A DNA stretch of 64,000 bases from Micromonospora profundi (GTDB lineage Bacteria; Actinomycetota; Actinomycetes; Mycobacteriales; Micromonosporaceae), in NCBI RefSeq assembly GCF_011927785.1, contig NZ_JAATJK010000001.1:5427001-5491000 (forward strand). The letters run 5' to 3'. Below, in pieces: positions 44,555 through 53,537 of the stretch; the first letter of the stretch is position 1; each line of letters opens with the position of its first letter. The translations under genes and the position numbers were made by a program. The notes under the pieces were generated by a model. It ran no database searches. It saw nothing but the letters and a program-made list of their open reading frames with translations, and was not told the origin of the DNA.

Positions 44555-45157
44555 TCAGCTCCACCGCCCGCGTCGCACCACGTCGTCCACACCACGACGT
44601 CCTCGGCGCAGCGATGGTGACCGATGGTCAGGTATGGGATAACCGATCGTGACCGCGCCGATGGGGCGGAACTCCGCCGGCACGCCAAACGCCTCCCGGT
44701 ACGCGGCCAACCGCTGCGGCGGAATCCCGAAGAAACAAGCCCCCAGCCCCTCGTCCACTGCGGTGAGCAACATCAGCAGCGAGGCGAAGCCGGTGTCCAC
44801 GTACCAGTAGGGCACCGGCCAGCGATCGATGGACTGATCCGTCCAACCCTTGTCCGACTCCGCGTACCGCCGCAGGTAGGCCGACTCGTTGGCGTGCGGC
44901 ACCACGATCAGCGGTGCCCTGCGCATGCCGGCCAGCCAGCGCTCCCGCCCCCCGCCTCCGGGCGTCGCGGCCGCCCAGAACCGCTCCCGGTCGGCCGACT
45001 CCTCCAGCACCAGGAAACCCCAGCCCTGGGTGAAGCCGGCCGACGGCGCACGTATCGCGTGGTCGAGCAGCCGGTCCACCACGCCGGGCGGGACCGGGCG
45101 GTCCGGGTCGTAGTTGCGCACCATCCTCCGGCGCCGGACGACCTCGGCGAACTCCAT
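44555..45157 (-). CDS. nitroreductase family protein
   Basis: 200 residues. MEFAEVVRRRRMVRNYDPDRPVPPGVVDRLLDHAIRAPSAGFTQGW holds the FMN-binding RRRMVRNY and APSAG..QGW motifs. DTGFASLLMLLTAVDEGLGACFFGIP and IGAVTIGYP complete the fold. It is of the short, NfnB-like single-domain type; the electron donor and substrate are unknown. The last 20 residues are Arg-rich. The 187 bases downstream, before the next gene, show no feature. Confidence 0.9.
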   Translation of the reverse strand: MEFAEVVRRRRMVRNYDPDRPVPPGVVDRLLDHAIRAPSAGFTQGWGFLVLEESADRERFWAAATPGGGGRERWLAGMRRAPLIVVPHANESAYLRRYAESDKGWTDQSIDRWPVPYWYVDTGFASLLMLLTAVDEGLGACFFGIPPQRLAAYREAFGVPAEFRPIGAVTIGYPIPDHRSPSLRRGRRGVDDVVRRGRWS

Positions 45158-45182
45158 CTCCCCGCCCTCTTCTCCCGCCCGC

Positions 45183-46112
45183 TCAGGCCCCGGGCCGGAT
45201 GCCCCAGGCGCCCCGCCAGGTGGTGCCGGGCTTGAGCGTGAGTACGTCCCTGCCGGAGCGGAACGCGTCCGGCGGGCAGGTCATCGGCTCGATCGCCACC
45301 GAGCGCCGGTGCCGCTCGCCGGTGAGCGCGTCACCAGTGAACACCTGCCACCAGCCGAACTCCGCGTCCGCCCAGATACTCACCCCTGACGAGCCGTCCG
45401 GAGCGGCCAGACTCACCGACGAGCCGCCGTCGGCGTCCCGGATCACCTCCCCGAAGCAGAGATCCAACTCGACCCCACCGATCCGGCGCGGGCTGGTCCA
45501 GTCGTACTCGGTGCCTGCCACCGGGGTGACCCCCACCGGCAGCAGCCGGCCGTCCACAAGCACCCGGGTACGCGTCGGCAGCCGCATGACCAGGTCGTCC
45601 ACCGCGACGCCCGGCAGTTGCAGGTACGGGTGCACGGAGAAGCCGAACGGCGCCACCTCGGCACCGACGTTCGTCACCTCGTGCTCGGCGCGCAGACCGT
45701 CCACGCCGACGCTCCAGCGGCTGAGCAGCCGCAACGGCCACGGGTAGCCAGGCTGCGGCGGCAGGTCGTAGCCGACCGTCACCGAGTCCGCCGTCTGCTC
45801 CAGCAGCCGCCACGGCACCCAGTTGACAAGCCCGTGGATGGCCACGTGCCGCTCCGGCTCGGTCAGCGCGAGCTGATGCGTACGGTCGGCGAACGGGTAG
45901 CGGCCGTCCCGGATCCGGTTCGGCCAGGGCGCCAGCACCTGTCCGGCGCAGCCGGGGCAGACCTCGTCGGTCGCGTACCCGTCGAGCAGGTCGACGCCGT
46001 CCTTCCGGTACGTCCGCAGGCCGCCGCCCACCTCGACGATGACGGCCTCGTGGCCGGCGGCGGCGATGGTCCACTGGGCGCCGGAGAAGGGGCGCTGGTC
46101 GGGGGTGTCCAT
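45183..46112 (-). CDS. aldose 1-epimerase family protein
   Basis: 309 residues. The galactose mutarotase-like beta-sandwich is evident: VEVGGGLRTYRKDGVDLLDGY, LAPWPNRIRDGRYPF (substrate Arg/Asn), HVAIHGLVNWVPWRLLEQ (catalytic His), FGFSVHPYLQLPG and ELDLCFGEV, with VAIEPMTCPPDAFRSG near the C-terminus supplying the acidic residue. It would interconvert anomers of a hexose or act as a hexose 6-phosphate mutarotase. It follows MFS and pdxH genes on the same strand and is 25 bases from the nitroreductase gene. Confidence 0.9.
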   Translation of the reverse strand: MDTPDQRPFSGAQWTIAAAGHEAVIVEVGGGLRTYRKDGVDLLDGYATDEVCPGCAGQVLAPWPNRIRDGRYPFADRTHQLALTEPERHVAIHGLVNWVPWRLLEQTADSVTVGYDLPPQPGYPWPLRLLSRWSVGVDGLRAEHEVTNVGAEVAPFGFSVHPYLQLPGVAVDDLVMRLPTRTRVLVDGRLLPVGVTPVAGTEYDWTSPRRIGGVELDLCFGEVIRDADGGSSVSLAAPDGSSGVSIWADAEFGWWQVFTGDALTGERHRRSVAIEPMTCPPDAFRSGRDVLTLKPGTTWRGAWGIRPGA

Positions 46113-46215
46113 GCCGGCGACCCTAACCGGTCACCCCCGCGCGCCGCTCGACACGGTCACGGCCGCCGCCGCCCACCGCCCGTCATGCGCGATCGCCGCC
46201 CCTTGTCCGGCTCCG

Positions 46216-47514
46216 TCAGGCCCGATCGCCGCTCGACGCCGTCGCGGCGCGGTAGCGCACCAGGGCCGGGAAGGCGACCGCGAGCACCACCACGAGCGCC
46301 GCCGAGGCGAGGCCGCCGGCCACCCAGGCCACCCCGCCACCGAAGCCGGCGGCCATGGTGCCGGCCCGCAGGTCACCAAGCCGCGGCCCGCCGGCCACCA
46401 CCACCGTGTTGACGCCCTGGAGCCGGCCACGCATCCGGTCCGGCGCGTAGACCAGCAGCATCGACTGCCGCAGGACCGCGCTGACCAGGTCGGCGGCACC
46501 GGCGACGGCGAGCAGCACCACCATCAGCCAGAGTTGGTGGGCCAACCCGGCGGCTGCGATCGCCAAGCCCCAGGCGACCACAGCGACCACCAGGCCGAGC
46601 CCCTGCCTGCGGAGTCGACCGATCCAACCGGAGGTCAACCCTCCGATCATCGAGCCGATCGCGATGGCGGCGTAGAGCAGGCCGACCGCTCCACCACCTC
46701 CGAAGCGTTCGTGGGCGATCTCCGGGAACAGCGCCCGGGGCATGGCCAGGATCATCGCGATCAGGTCCACCCCGAAGGAGAGCAGCAGCACCGGCGTGGT
46801 CGCCAGGTAGCGGAACCCGTCGACAACGCTTGCCAGGCCGGCACGGCGGGGCTCACCGTCAGGGCTCGGCTCCGGCGGCAGCGACGGCAGGCGCAGGGCT
46901 GCCCAGAGCATCGCTGTGAACAGCACCGCGTCCACGCCGTACGCGATCGACAGGACGAGCCTGGTGTCGGTGGAGGCCGCGAGGATCAGGCCGGCGGCGA
47001 GCGGCCCGGCCACCGAGGCCGCGGTGAACGTCGTGTAGTTCAGGGTGCTGGCAGCCGGCACGAGGTTGTCCGGCACCAGTCGGGGCAGCATGGCGCTACG
47101 GGCCGGGGAACTGATCGCGAACGCCACCGACTGCACCGCCATCAGCGCCAACAGCAGCACCGGGCTGCCCACGTTCAGCAGCGCCTGCACCAGCAGGCCA
47201 AGGGTGGACGCCCAGAGCAGCACCGACCCGCCGAGCAACACCACCCGGCGGTCGCGGGCGTCGGCGATGGCGCCGCCCCAGAGCCCGAAGATCAGCAACG
47301 GTACGAAGGCCGCCACGCCCAGCAGGCCGACCCAGAACGAGTCCTTCGTCAGGGCGTACATCTCCACAGGCACGGCGACGGCAGTGAACTGGAAGCCGAA
47401 CATCGCCACGGTGTTGCCGAGCCAGAGCCGCCGGTACGCGGGGACGCGCAGCGGACGTACGTCGATCGCCCAGCGGCGTCCTGCCCGCCGCCGGGCCTCC
47501 TGCACGCCCGTCAC
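46216..47514 (-). CDS. MFS transporter (EntS-like)
   Basis: 432 residues from GTG 47514, whose GTGA overlaps the pdxH stop. Twelve membrane helices, with the typical loop 2-3 motif GGAIADARDRRVVLL and a central cytoplasmic loop at about 205-220 (PPEPSPDGEPRRA). The YRRLWLGNTVAMFGFQFTAVAVP start and LNYTTFTAASVAGPLAAGLI element are those of the MFS_3/enterobactin-exporter-type subfamily. Substrate unknown; export of a small molecule is likely. Translationally coupled to pdxH. Confidence 0.9.
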   Translation of the reverse strand: MTGVQEARRRAGRRWAIDVRPLRVPAYRRLWLGNTVAMFGFQFTAVAVPVEMYALTKDSFWVGLLGVAAFVPLLIFGLWGGAIADARDRRVVLLGGSVLLWASTLGLLVQALLNVGSPVLLLALMAVQSVAFAISSPARSAMLPRLVPDNLVPAASTLNYTTFTAASVAGPLAAGLILAASTDTRLVLSIAYGVDAVLFTAMLWAALRLPSLPPEPSPDGEPRRAGLASVVDGFRYLATTPVLLLSFGVDLIAMILAMPRALFPEIAHERFGGGGAVGLLYAAIAIGSMIGGLTSGWIGRLRRQGLGLVVAVVAWGLAIAAAGLAHQLWLMVVLLAVAGAADLVSAVLRQSMLLVYAPDRMRGRLQGVNTVVVAGGPRLGDLRAGTMAAGFGGGVAWVAGGLASAALVVVLAVAFPALVRYRAATASSGDRA

Positions 47515-48200
47515 GGTGCCAGCCGCTCGACGATCCAGCTCCCGTCGCCGCTCGGGACGCCACCGGGTGGCCCCTCGTCGGTGCGCCGGAACCGCAACCT
47601 GTCGTGCAGTCGACCGGCCCGGCCCTGCCAGAACTCCACCGAATCGGGCCGGACCCGCAGGCCACCCCAGTTCGGTGGGGGCGGGATGACGGCCTCGTCG
47701 GCGAACCGCTCGGCCACCTCCCGATAGCGCTCCTCGAGCGCGGCCCGATCCGGCACCACCTGCGACTGCGGGCTGGCCCAGGCGCCCAGCTGGGAGCCGC
47801 GCGGCCGGCTGGCGAAGTACGCCTCGGTCACCGGGGCCTCCACCGGGGCGATCCGGCCCGCCACGACCACCTGCCGCTGCATGGCGAACCACGGAAAGAC
47901 CAGGCTGGCGTACGGGTTGGCAGCCGCCTCGACTCCCTTGCGGGACAGGTGGTTGGTGAAGAAGACGAAGCCGTCGGAGTCGTACCCCTTCAGCAGCACG
48001 GTCCGGCCGCTCGGCCGGCCGGCGGCGTCGGCGGTGCCCACCACCATCGCGTTCGGCTCGGGTAGCCCGAAGGCAACCGCGTCGGCGAACCAGCTGTCGA
48101 ACTGGGTGTGCCAGTCACCGGCCAGGTCGGCCTCGGTCAGGCCCAGCTCCGCGGCGTACTCGTTACGCATCGCGGCCGGACCAGGTGTGTCGCCCGTCAC
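47511..48200 (-). CDS. pdxH: pyridoxamine 5'-phosphate oxidase
   Basis: 229 residues from GTG preceded by AAGGAGTAGGAC. PdxH motifs are in order: PNAMVVGTADAAGRPSGRTVLLKGYDSDGFVFFTNHLSRKG (FMN and substrate), VFPWFAMQRQVVVAGR, RPRGSQLGAWASPQSQ, NWGGLRVRPDSVEFWQGRAGRLHDRLRF and the C-terminal LAP. It oxidises PNP/PMP to pyridoxal 5'-phosphate. It is divergent from citrate synthase and the first gene of a two-gene unit with an MFS exporter. Confidence 0.95.
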   Translation of the reverse strand: MTGDTPGPAAMRNEYAAELGLTEADLAGDWHTQFDSWFADAVAFGLPEPNAMVVGTADAAGRPSGRTVLLKGYDSDGFVFFTNHLSRKGVEAAANPYASLVFPWFAMQRQVVVAGRIAPVEAPVTEAYFASRPRGSQLGAWASPQSQVVPDRAALEERYREVAERFADEAVIPPPPNWGGLRVRPDSVEFWQGRAGRLHDRLRFRRTDEGPPGGVPSGDGSWIVERLAP

Positions 48201-48447
48201 GTCCTACTCCTTCTCGGCGGCCCGGTCGCGCACTCCCGCGCTGACCAGCCCGCACCGCCCAGTCTCACCGAGCGGCGTGGAATATGCGCGCCCGGGGGTG
48301 TCGCGTGCGGCACAGTCGCCGTGGGTCGCGTATCCGCTGACGCAGCAGGCAAGATGTTCCGAACACATCCCTGAGGGTCGCCTAAGGCGCCCGGCCGACC
48401 GGCCGGATGAGCTGATCGGGCGCACCGAGCAGATCCAGGAGAGCGAC
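48201..48447. promoter_or_regulatory. divergent promoter region pdxH / citrate synthase
   Basis: 247 bases between the two starts. GATGTTCCGAACACATCCC (about 48352-48370) contains GTTC-CGAACAC-type symmetry and could be an operator. No coding frame is credible. Confidence 0.35.
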
Positions 48448-49554
48448 ATGGCCGATTTCAAACCCGGGCTGGAGGGCGTCGTAGCCTTCGAGACCGAGAT
48501 CGCCGAACCAGACCGCGAAGGTGGCGCGCTGCGCTATCGCGGGGTCGACATCGAGGATCTGATCGGCCAGGTCTCGTTCGGCAACGTGTGGGCGCTGCTT
48601 GTCGACGGCCGGTTCGGGCCGGGCCTGCCGCCGGCGGAGCCGTTCCCGGTGCCGGTGCACTCCGGTGACATCCGGGTCGACGTGCAGTCGGCGGTCGCCA
48701 TGCTGGCCCCGTACTGGGGGCTCAACCAACTGCTCGACATCTCCGACGAGCAGGCCCGTGAAGATCTCGCCCGGGTCTCGGTGACCGCGCTCTCCTTCGT
48801 CGCGCAGTCCGCCCGGGGCCTCGGCCTGCCGGCCGTGCCGCAGAAGGAGATCGACAAGGCGCAGACAATCGTCGAGCGGTTCATGAAGCGCTGGCGTGGC
48901 GAGCCCGACCCCCGCCACGTCAAGGCCGTCGACGCGTACTTCATCTCGGCCGCCGAGCACGGCCTGAACGCCTCCACCTTCACCGCCCGCATCGTCGCCT
49001 CCACCGGGGCGGACGCGGCGGCGTGCATCTCCTCCGGCATCGGAGCCCTCTCCGGCCCGCTGCACGGCGGCGCACCGTCCCGGGTGCTCAGCATGCTGGA
49101 GGCCGTTGAGCGCAGCGGCGACGCCGAGGGGTACGTCAAGGGCGTCCTCGACCGTGGCGAGCGGCTGATGGGCTTCGGCCACCGGGTCTACCGTGCCGAG
49201 GACCCGCGCGCCCGCGTGCTCCGGCGCACCGCCAAGGAGTTGGGCGCGCCGCGCTTCGAGATCGCCGAGGCGCTGGAGAAGGCTGCCCTCGCCGAGTTGC
49301 AGGCACGTCGCCCGGACCGGGTGCTCGCCACCAACGTCGAGTTCTGGTCGGCCGTCGTGCTGGACTTCGCCGAGGTGCCGGCGCACATGTTCACCTCGAT
49401 GTTCACCTGCGCCCGGATGGGCGGCTGGAGCGCGCACATCCTGGAGCAGAAGCGCCTGCAGCGGCTGGTCCGCCCGTCCGCCCGCTACGTCGGCCCGGAG
49501 ACCCGCAAGCCGTCCGACGTCGAAGGCTGGGCCGCCATCCCCCACGGCGTCTGA
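48448..49554 (+). CDS. citrate synthase 2 family protein
   Basis: 368 residues from ATG 48448 (CCAGGAGAGCGAC upstream). Active-site elements are AAEHGLNASTF (first His), SGPLHGGAP and MGFGHRVYRAEDPRA (second His). In the usual third position NVDFYSG, this protein has NVEFWSAVVLDFAEVPAHMFTSMF, with Glu replacing the catalytic Asp. From memory this substitution is shared by the actinobacterial citrate synthase 2 (CitA-like) group, so it is not decay. It condenses acetyl-CoA and oxaloacetate, possibly as an alternative isozyme or methylcitrate-type enzyme. Ended by a nested palindromic repeat. Confidence 0.9.
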   Translation: MADFKPGLEGVVAFETEIAEPDREGGALRYRGVDIEDLIGQVSFGNVWALLVDGRFGPGLPPAEPFPVPVHSGDIRVDVQSAVAMLAPYWGLNQLLDISDEQAREDLARVSVTALSFVAQSARGLGLPAVPQKEIDKAQTIVERFMKRWRGEPDPRHVKAVDAYFISAAEHGLNASTFTARIVASTGADAAACISSGIGALSGPLHGGAPSRVLSMLEAVERSGDAEGYVKGVLDRGERLMGFGHRVYRAEDPRARVLRRTAKELGAPRFEIAEALEKAALAELQARRPDRVLATNVEFWSAVVLDFAEVPAHMFTSMFTCARMGGWSAHILEQKRLQRLVRPSARYVGPETRKPSDVEGWAAIPHGV

Positions 49555-49556
49555 GG

Positions 49557-49643
49557 TGTAAGGAAGGGCCCCTTCTTAACGCCTGGCGTAGAGGAGGGGC
49601 CCCTTTCTAACGCCTGCTGTTAAGAAGGGGCCCTTCCTTCGTC
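49557..49643. repeat. triple palindromic GGGGCCC repeat, large nested hairpin
   Basis: Three roughly 30-base units in tandem: about 49557-49584, 49585-49615 and 49616-49643, with consensus near GTAAGGAGGGGCCCCTTCTAACGCCTG. The first (49560-49580) and third (49619-49639) are exact reverse complements over 21 bases; the middle copy lies in the loop and folds on itself. It follows the citrate synthase stop directly and would work as a terminator. The motif is of the dispersed kind seen in Micromonospora intergenic DNA. Confidence 0.8.
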
Positions 49644-49660
49644 GCGGCGGGGGTGAGTGT

Positions 49661-49702
49661 GGTGAAGGACTCAGGCCTGCAGGTGAGGGCCTGGCCTTCA
49701 CC
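49661..49702. other. imperfect hairpin upstream of serC
   Basis: GGTGAAGG (49661-49668) pairs with CCTTCACC (49695-49702), and AGGCC with GGCCT inside, leaving a 10-base loop. It lies 77 bases before the serC start. It could be a second terminator or a leader structure; no riboswitch class is recognised. Confidence 0.4.
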
Positions 49703-49755
49703 GCCGGATCCTGGTGCGAGGATGGGGGCCGGCAGTGTCGCCGGGCCCGCCCTAG

Positions 49756-50907
<1,152 letters not shown>

Positions 50908-50913
50908 CGATCG

Positions 50914-50957
50914 TCACGGTCGGTGTTGGTCGGAGCCCCGACCGACACCGACCGTGA
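50914..50957 (+). terminator. 20-bp hairpin terminator of serC
   Basis: Arms 50914-50933 and 50938-50957 pair over 20 bases with one G-U wobble around AGCC, seven bases after the serC stop. Confidence 0.75.
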
Positions 50958-51092
50958 TCATCGCCGCAGCTCAGTCGCGACATGCGGGGTGTCGCTTCCC
51001 CCACCCCGAGACAGATGCGCGTACGGTGGTCAGAGACGCCTGGGTGGCCGACTCGTGGCGTGCGGCCAGCGAAGCGGGACGGAGGCAACGCA

Positions 51093-52172
51093 ATGCGCCC
51101 AGTACGCTTCGTCGCCCTCTCCGAGGACGGCCATGCCCTGGTTCTCGCCGACGAGGTCGGGCGGCTGCTAGCCCTGCCGATCGACGAGCGGATCGCCGGC
51201 GCGTTGCACGCCGAGCCCGGCGCACCGCCCCTTCCGGCGGCGCCGACGACCGTCGACCCGGTTCCCTCGCTGTCTCCTCGGGACATCCAGGCCCGCATCC
51301 GCTCCGGTGAGTCCGCCGAGGACGTCGCCCGGATCGCCGGTGTGCCTGTGGACCGTGTGCTTCGCTACGCCGGGCCGGTGCTCCAGGAGCGGGCGATGCT
51401 CGCCCAGCACGCCCGCCGCACCAGGCTCAAGGGCGCGGAGAAGCCGACCCCGCTCGCCGAGGTGGTGAACGGCCGGCTGAGCCAGCACGGCATCGACACC
51501 GAGAAGATCTCCTGGGACGCCTACCGGCGCGACGACGGCACCTGGCGGATCATCGCCACCTGGCCGTCCGGCAAGGCCACCGCGCAGGCCATCTGGGATC
51601 TCGACAAGACCCGGCAGGCGGTCACGCCGCACGACGACATGGCGCAGTACCTGTGCGCCGAGCGGCCCACGCCGATCCTCGGTCAGGAGCCGGCGCCGGA
51701 GCGGGGTGGGCACGCCCTGCCCGGCCCGTCGCGTGGTGAACCGAGCCGTGGTGGGCACGGGTTGCCGGCCGCGTCCGAGCACCCCCGCCAGGGTCGGGAC
51801 CCGATCCGGGCTGGCCGGGACGCCCTGCTCGCCTCACTGGACCGTCCGCTCGGCGCCTCGTCGGGTCGTGGGCTGGAACCGCGTACCCCTGCTGCTCTGG
51901 CAGGGTCGGACGCGCCCCGGCAGCGACCTGTCGGCGGCGGTGCCGCCGCGCTTCTCGGCGGCGGCCAGGGGTCGGCCTTCGACGACGACGCGGATGCGCC
52001 AAAGGAGGTCCCGGCCGTGCCGTCGCTGGCGGTGCTGCGACCTCGGCGGACCGGTGCCGCGGCTGCGGCCGGTGGCGAGTCCACCGACGCTGCCGGCAAG
52101 CCGCGCAAGCGGCTGCCGAGCTGGGACGACGTTCTCTTCGGCAGCGGTCCGGCCGCGCGCGAGTCTTCCTGA
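51093..52172 (+). CDS. sepH: septation protein SepH
   Basis: 359 residues from ATG 51093 (GGACGGAGGCAACGCA upstream). Residues 1-170 are the conserved DUF3071 region: MRPVRFVALSEDGHALVLADEVGRLLALP, a helix-turn-helix-like SPRDIQARIRSGESAEDVARIAGVPVDRVLRYAGPVL and WRIIATWPSGKATAQAIWDLD. The rest is a long disordered Gly/Pro/Arg-rich tail ending RKRLPSWDDVLFGS, a short conserved C-terminal box. SepH binds FtsZ and promotes Z-ring assembly in actinobacteria. Single gene. Confidence 0.93.
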   Translation: MRPVRFVALSEDGHALVLADEVGRLLALPIDERIAGALHAEPGAPPLPAAPTTVDPVPSLSPRDIQARIRSGESAEDVARIAGVPVDRVLRYAGPVLQERAMLAQHARRTRLKGAEKPTPLAEVVNGRLSQHGIDTEKISWDAYRRDDGTWRIIATWPSGKATAQAIWDLDKTRQAVTPHDDMAQYLCAERPTPILGQEPAPERGGHALPGPSRGEPSRGGHGLPAASEHPRQGRDPIRAGRDALLASLDRPLGASSGRGLEPRTPAALAGSDAPRQRPVGGGAAALLGGGQGSAFDDDADAPKEVPAVPSLAVLRPRRTGAAAAAGGESTDAAGKPRKRLPSWDDVLFGSGPAARESS

Positions 52173-52176
52173 CGCT

Positions 52177-52217
52177 CCGCGTCGACGGGCGACGATATCC
52201 GCCTCCTGTCGACGCGG
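52177..52217 (+). terminator. 10-bp inverted repeat after sepH
   Basis: CCGCGTCGAC (52177-52186) and GTCGACGCGG (52208-52217) are exact complements with a 21-base loop, starting five bases after the stop. It is a weak candidate terminator because of the large loop. The rest of the gap to 52296 repeats CTCGACTGCGAC twice. Confidence 0.4.
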
Positions 52218-52296
52218 GGCCGCGCGACCCCACCCACCGGCTCGACTGCGACGTGCGCCTCGGTTCACACTCGACTGCGACCCATGATGCCTCGAC

Positions 52297-52869
52297 TCAC
52301 AGGGGCCAGGCGGCGAGGCGCTCGTAGCGCGGGCCGAGGTGGCTGCGTACGAGGAGCAGTTCGCTGACCGGCCATTCCGGCCCTCGGTAGTCGTCAAGGG
52401 TGACCCGGTCGGCCTCGATGTCGGCCGGGGCCATCCGGTCACCGGGCCGGGCGATGGTCAGGTGCGGCCGGAAGGGCTTCTCGTCATACGGCAGGCCGGC
52501 GTGCCGCAACCGGTCCCGGGTCAGCCCGGCCAGCGTCCGCAACGCCTCGACGTCACCGCGCACATCTGTCCAGAGCACTGTGCGCCGGCCATCGCCGAAC
52601 AGACCACCGCCGCCGAGCCGCAACCGGGGCGGGGCGTCCCGACCGTCGCGGAACCGTTCGGCGGCCAGCCCCAGAGCGCTGAAGACCTCGACCAGCCGGG
52701 CGGTCTCGACCTCGCCGAGAAAGGCAACTGTGAGGTGGAGGTTGGCCGGGTCGGCGAGCCGGATCGGGATGTCGGCGGCGGCCGCCGCACCGACACGCAG
52801 GCCGGCGACCCGGGTGCCGAGGTGGGTGACCGCCTCGACGGGCGGGTAGACCGCGACGAAGAGCCGCAA
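52297..52869 (-). CDS. thpR: RNA 2',3'-cyclic phosphodiesterase
   Basis: 190 residues. The 2H phosphoesterase fold carries two HxTx motifs, H45-L-T47 and H136-L-T138, with FVAVYPP at the start and a conserved RPHLTIAR. It opens RNA 2',3'-cyclic phosphates to 2'-phosphomonoesters; cellular substrates are uncertain. It lies 11 bases downstream of the membrane-anchored hypothetical gene, so one transcript is likely. Confidence 0.92.
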   Translation of the reverse strand: MRLFVAVYPPVEAVTHLGTRVAGLRVGAAAAADIPIRLADPANLHLTVAFLGEVETARLVEVFSALGLAAERFRDGRDAPPRLRLGGGGLFGDGRRTVLWTDVRGDVEALRTLAGLTRDRLRHAGLPYDEKPFRPHLTIARPGDRMAPADIEADRVTLDDYRGPEWPVSELLLVRSHLGPRYERLAAWPL

Positions 52870-52880
52870 CGACGAGCCGC

Positions 52881-53390
52881 TCAGCGGTGCCGTTGACGGT
52901 GCCCGGCGCGGGCCGCCGGGAGGGTCAGGCCGGCGGCGTGCAGCACACCTTCGACCCGTACACGTTCGATCTCCTGGTCGACGCCTGTCAGCTCGGCGAG
53001 GTGTTCGGTGATGTCGAGGGCGCGGCAGGCCAAACGGAGCCGGTCGTCGTACGCCTGGAGCACCCCCGCGTACCAGACCATGGACCGGCCGTTGCTGCCG
53101 AGCCGCTGGCCACCGAGGCGGCGCAGGTCGGCGGCGAGCTGCTCCAGAGGACGCCGGTCGGCGCTGTCGAACTCACTGAGGTCGATGTCGCGGGTCAGCG
53201 AGTCGGCCTCGACGGCGCGGTCGAGACGGGCGATGGTGCGCCGTTCCCGACGGCGTTCACGCCACTCCGACCAGCCACAGACCACCCGGTCGAGGATTTC
53301 GTCGGCGCAGAAGAGCAGGGCGAACGCCGCCGGCAGGCTGGCCATGGCGATGAGCGCCAGGGCAAGCGTCAGCGCGCGTCCGACTTCCAC
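52881..53390 (-). CDS. membrane-anchored helical protein, unknown
   Basis: 169 residues. A hydrophobic N-terminal helix at 6-28 (ALTLALALIAMASLPAAFALLFC) is followed by charged helices rich in Arg/Asp/Glu, including WSEWRERRRERRTIARLDRAVEADSL and RRPLEQLAADLRRLGGQRLG, and a C-terminal helical part with VGVDQEIERVRVEGVL-like character. It resembles uncharacterised actinobacterial proteins. First gene of the unit with thpR. Confidence 0.75.
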   Translation of the reverse strand: MEVGRALTLALALIAMASLPAAFALLFCADEILDRVVCGWSEWRERRRERRTIARLDRAVEADSLTRDIDLSEFDSADRRPLEQLAADLRRLGGQRLGSNGRSMVWYAGVLQAYDDRLRLACRALDITEHLAELTGVDQEIERVRVEGVLHAAGLTLPAARAGHRQRHR

Positions 53391-53483
53391 ATATCGACGC
53401 TAAGCCCCGTCGTGCCGCCTCGCCAGCAATTTCGCCGCATCCGCACAATCCGCCGATCGGGACCCGCTCCGGTGCCCCGTACA

Positions 53484-53527
53484 GGCAACGACCCCCTCCT
53501 CGCGGGTTGCGAGAGGAAGGGGCCGTT
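53484..53527 (-). terminator. imperfect hairpin of the GGGGCC repeat type
   Basis: CCCCCTCCTCGC pairs imperfectly with GCGAGAGGAAGGGG around GGGTT, flanked by AACGA and CCGTT. It ends 11 bases beyond the MFS stop on the minus strand. The AGGAAGGGGCCGTTCCTGACGC part resembles the units of the citrate synthase repeat at 49557, so both probably belong to one dispersed family used as terminators. Confidence 0.55.
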
Positions 53528-53537
53528 CCTGACGCGC

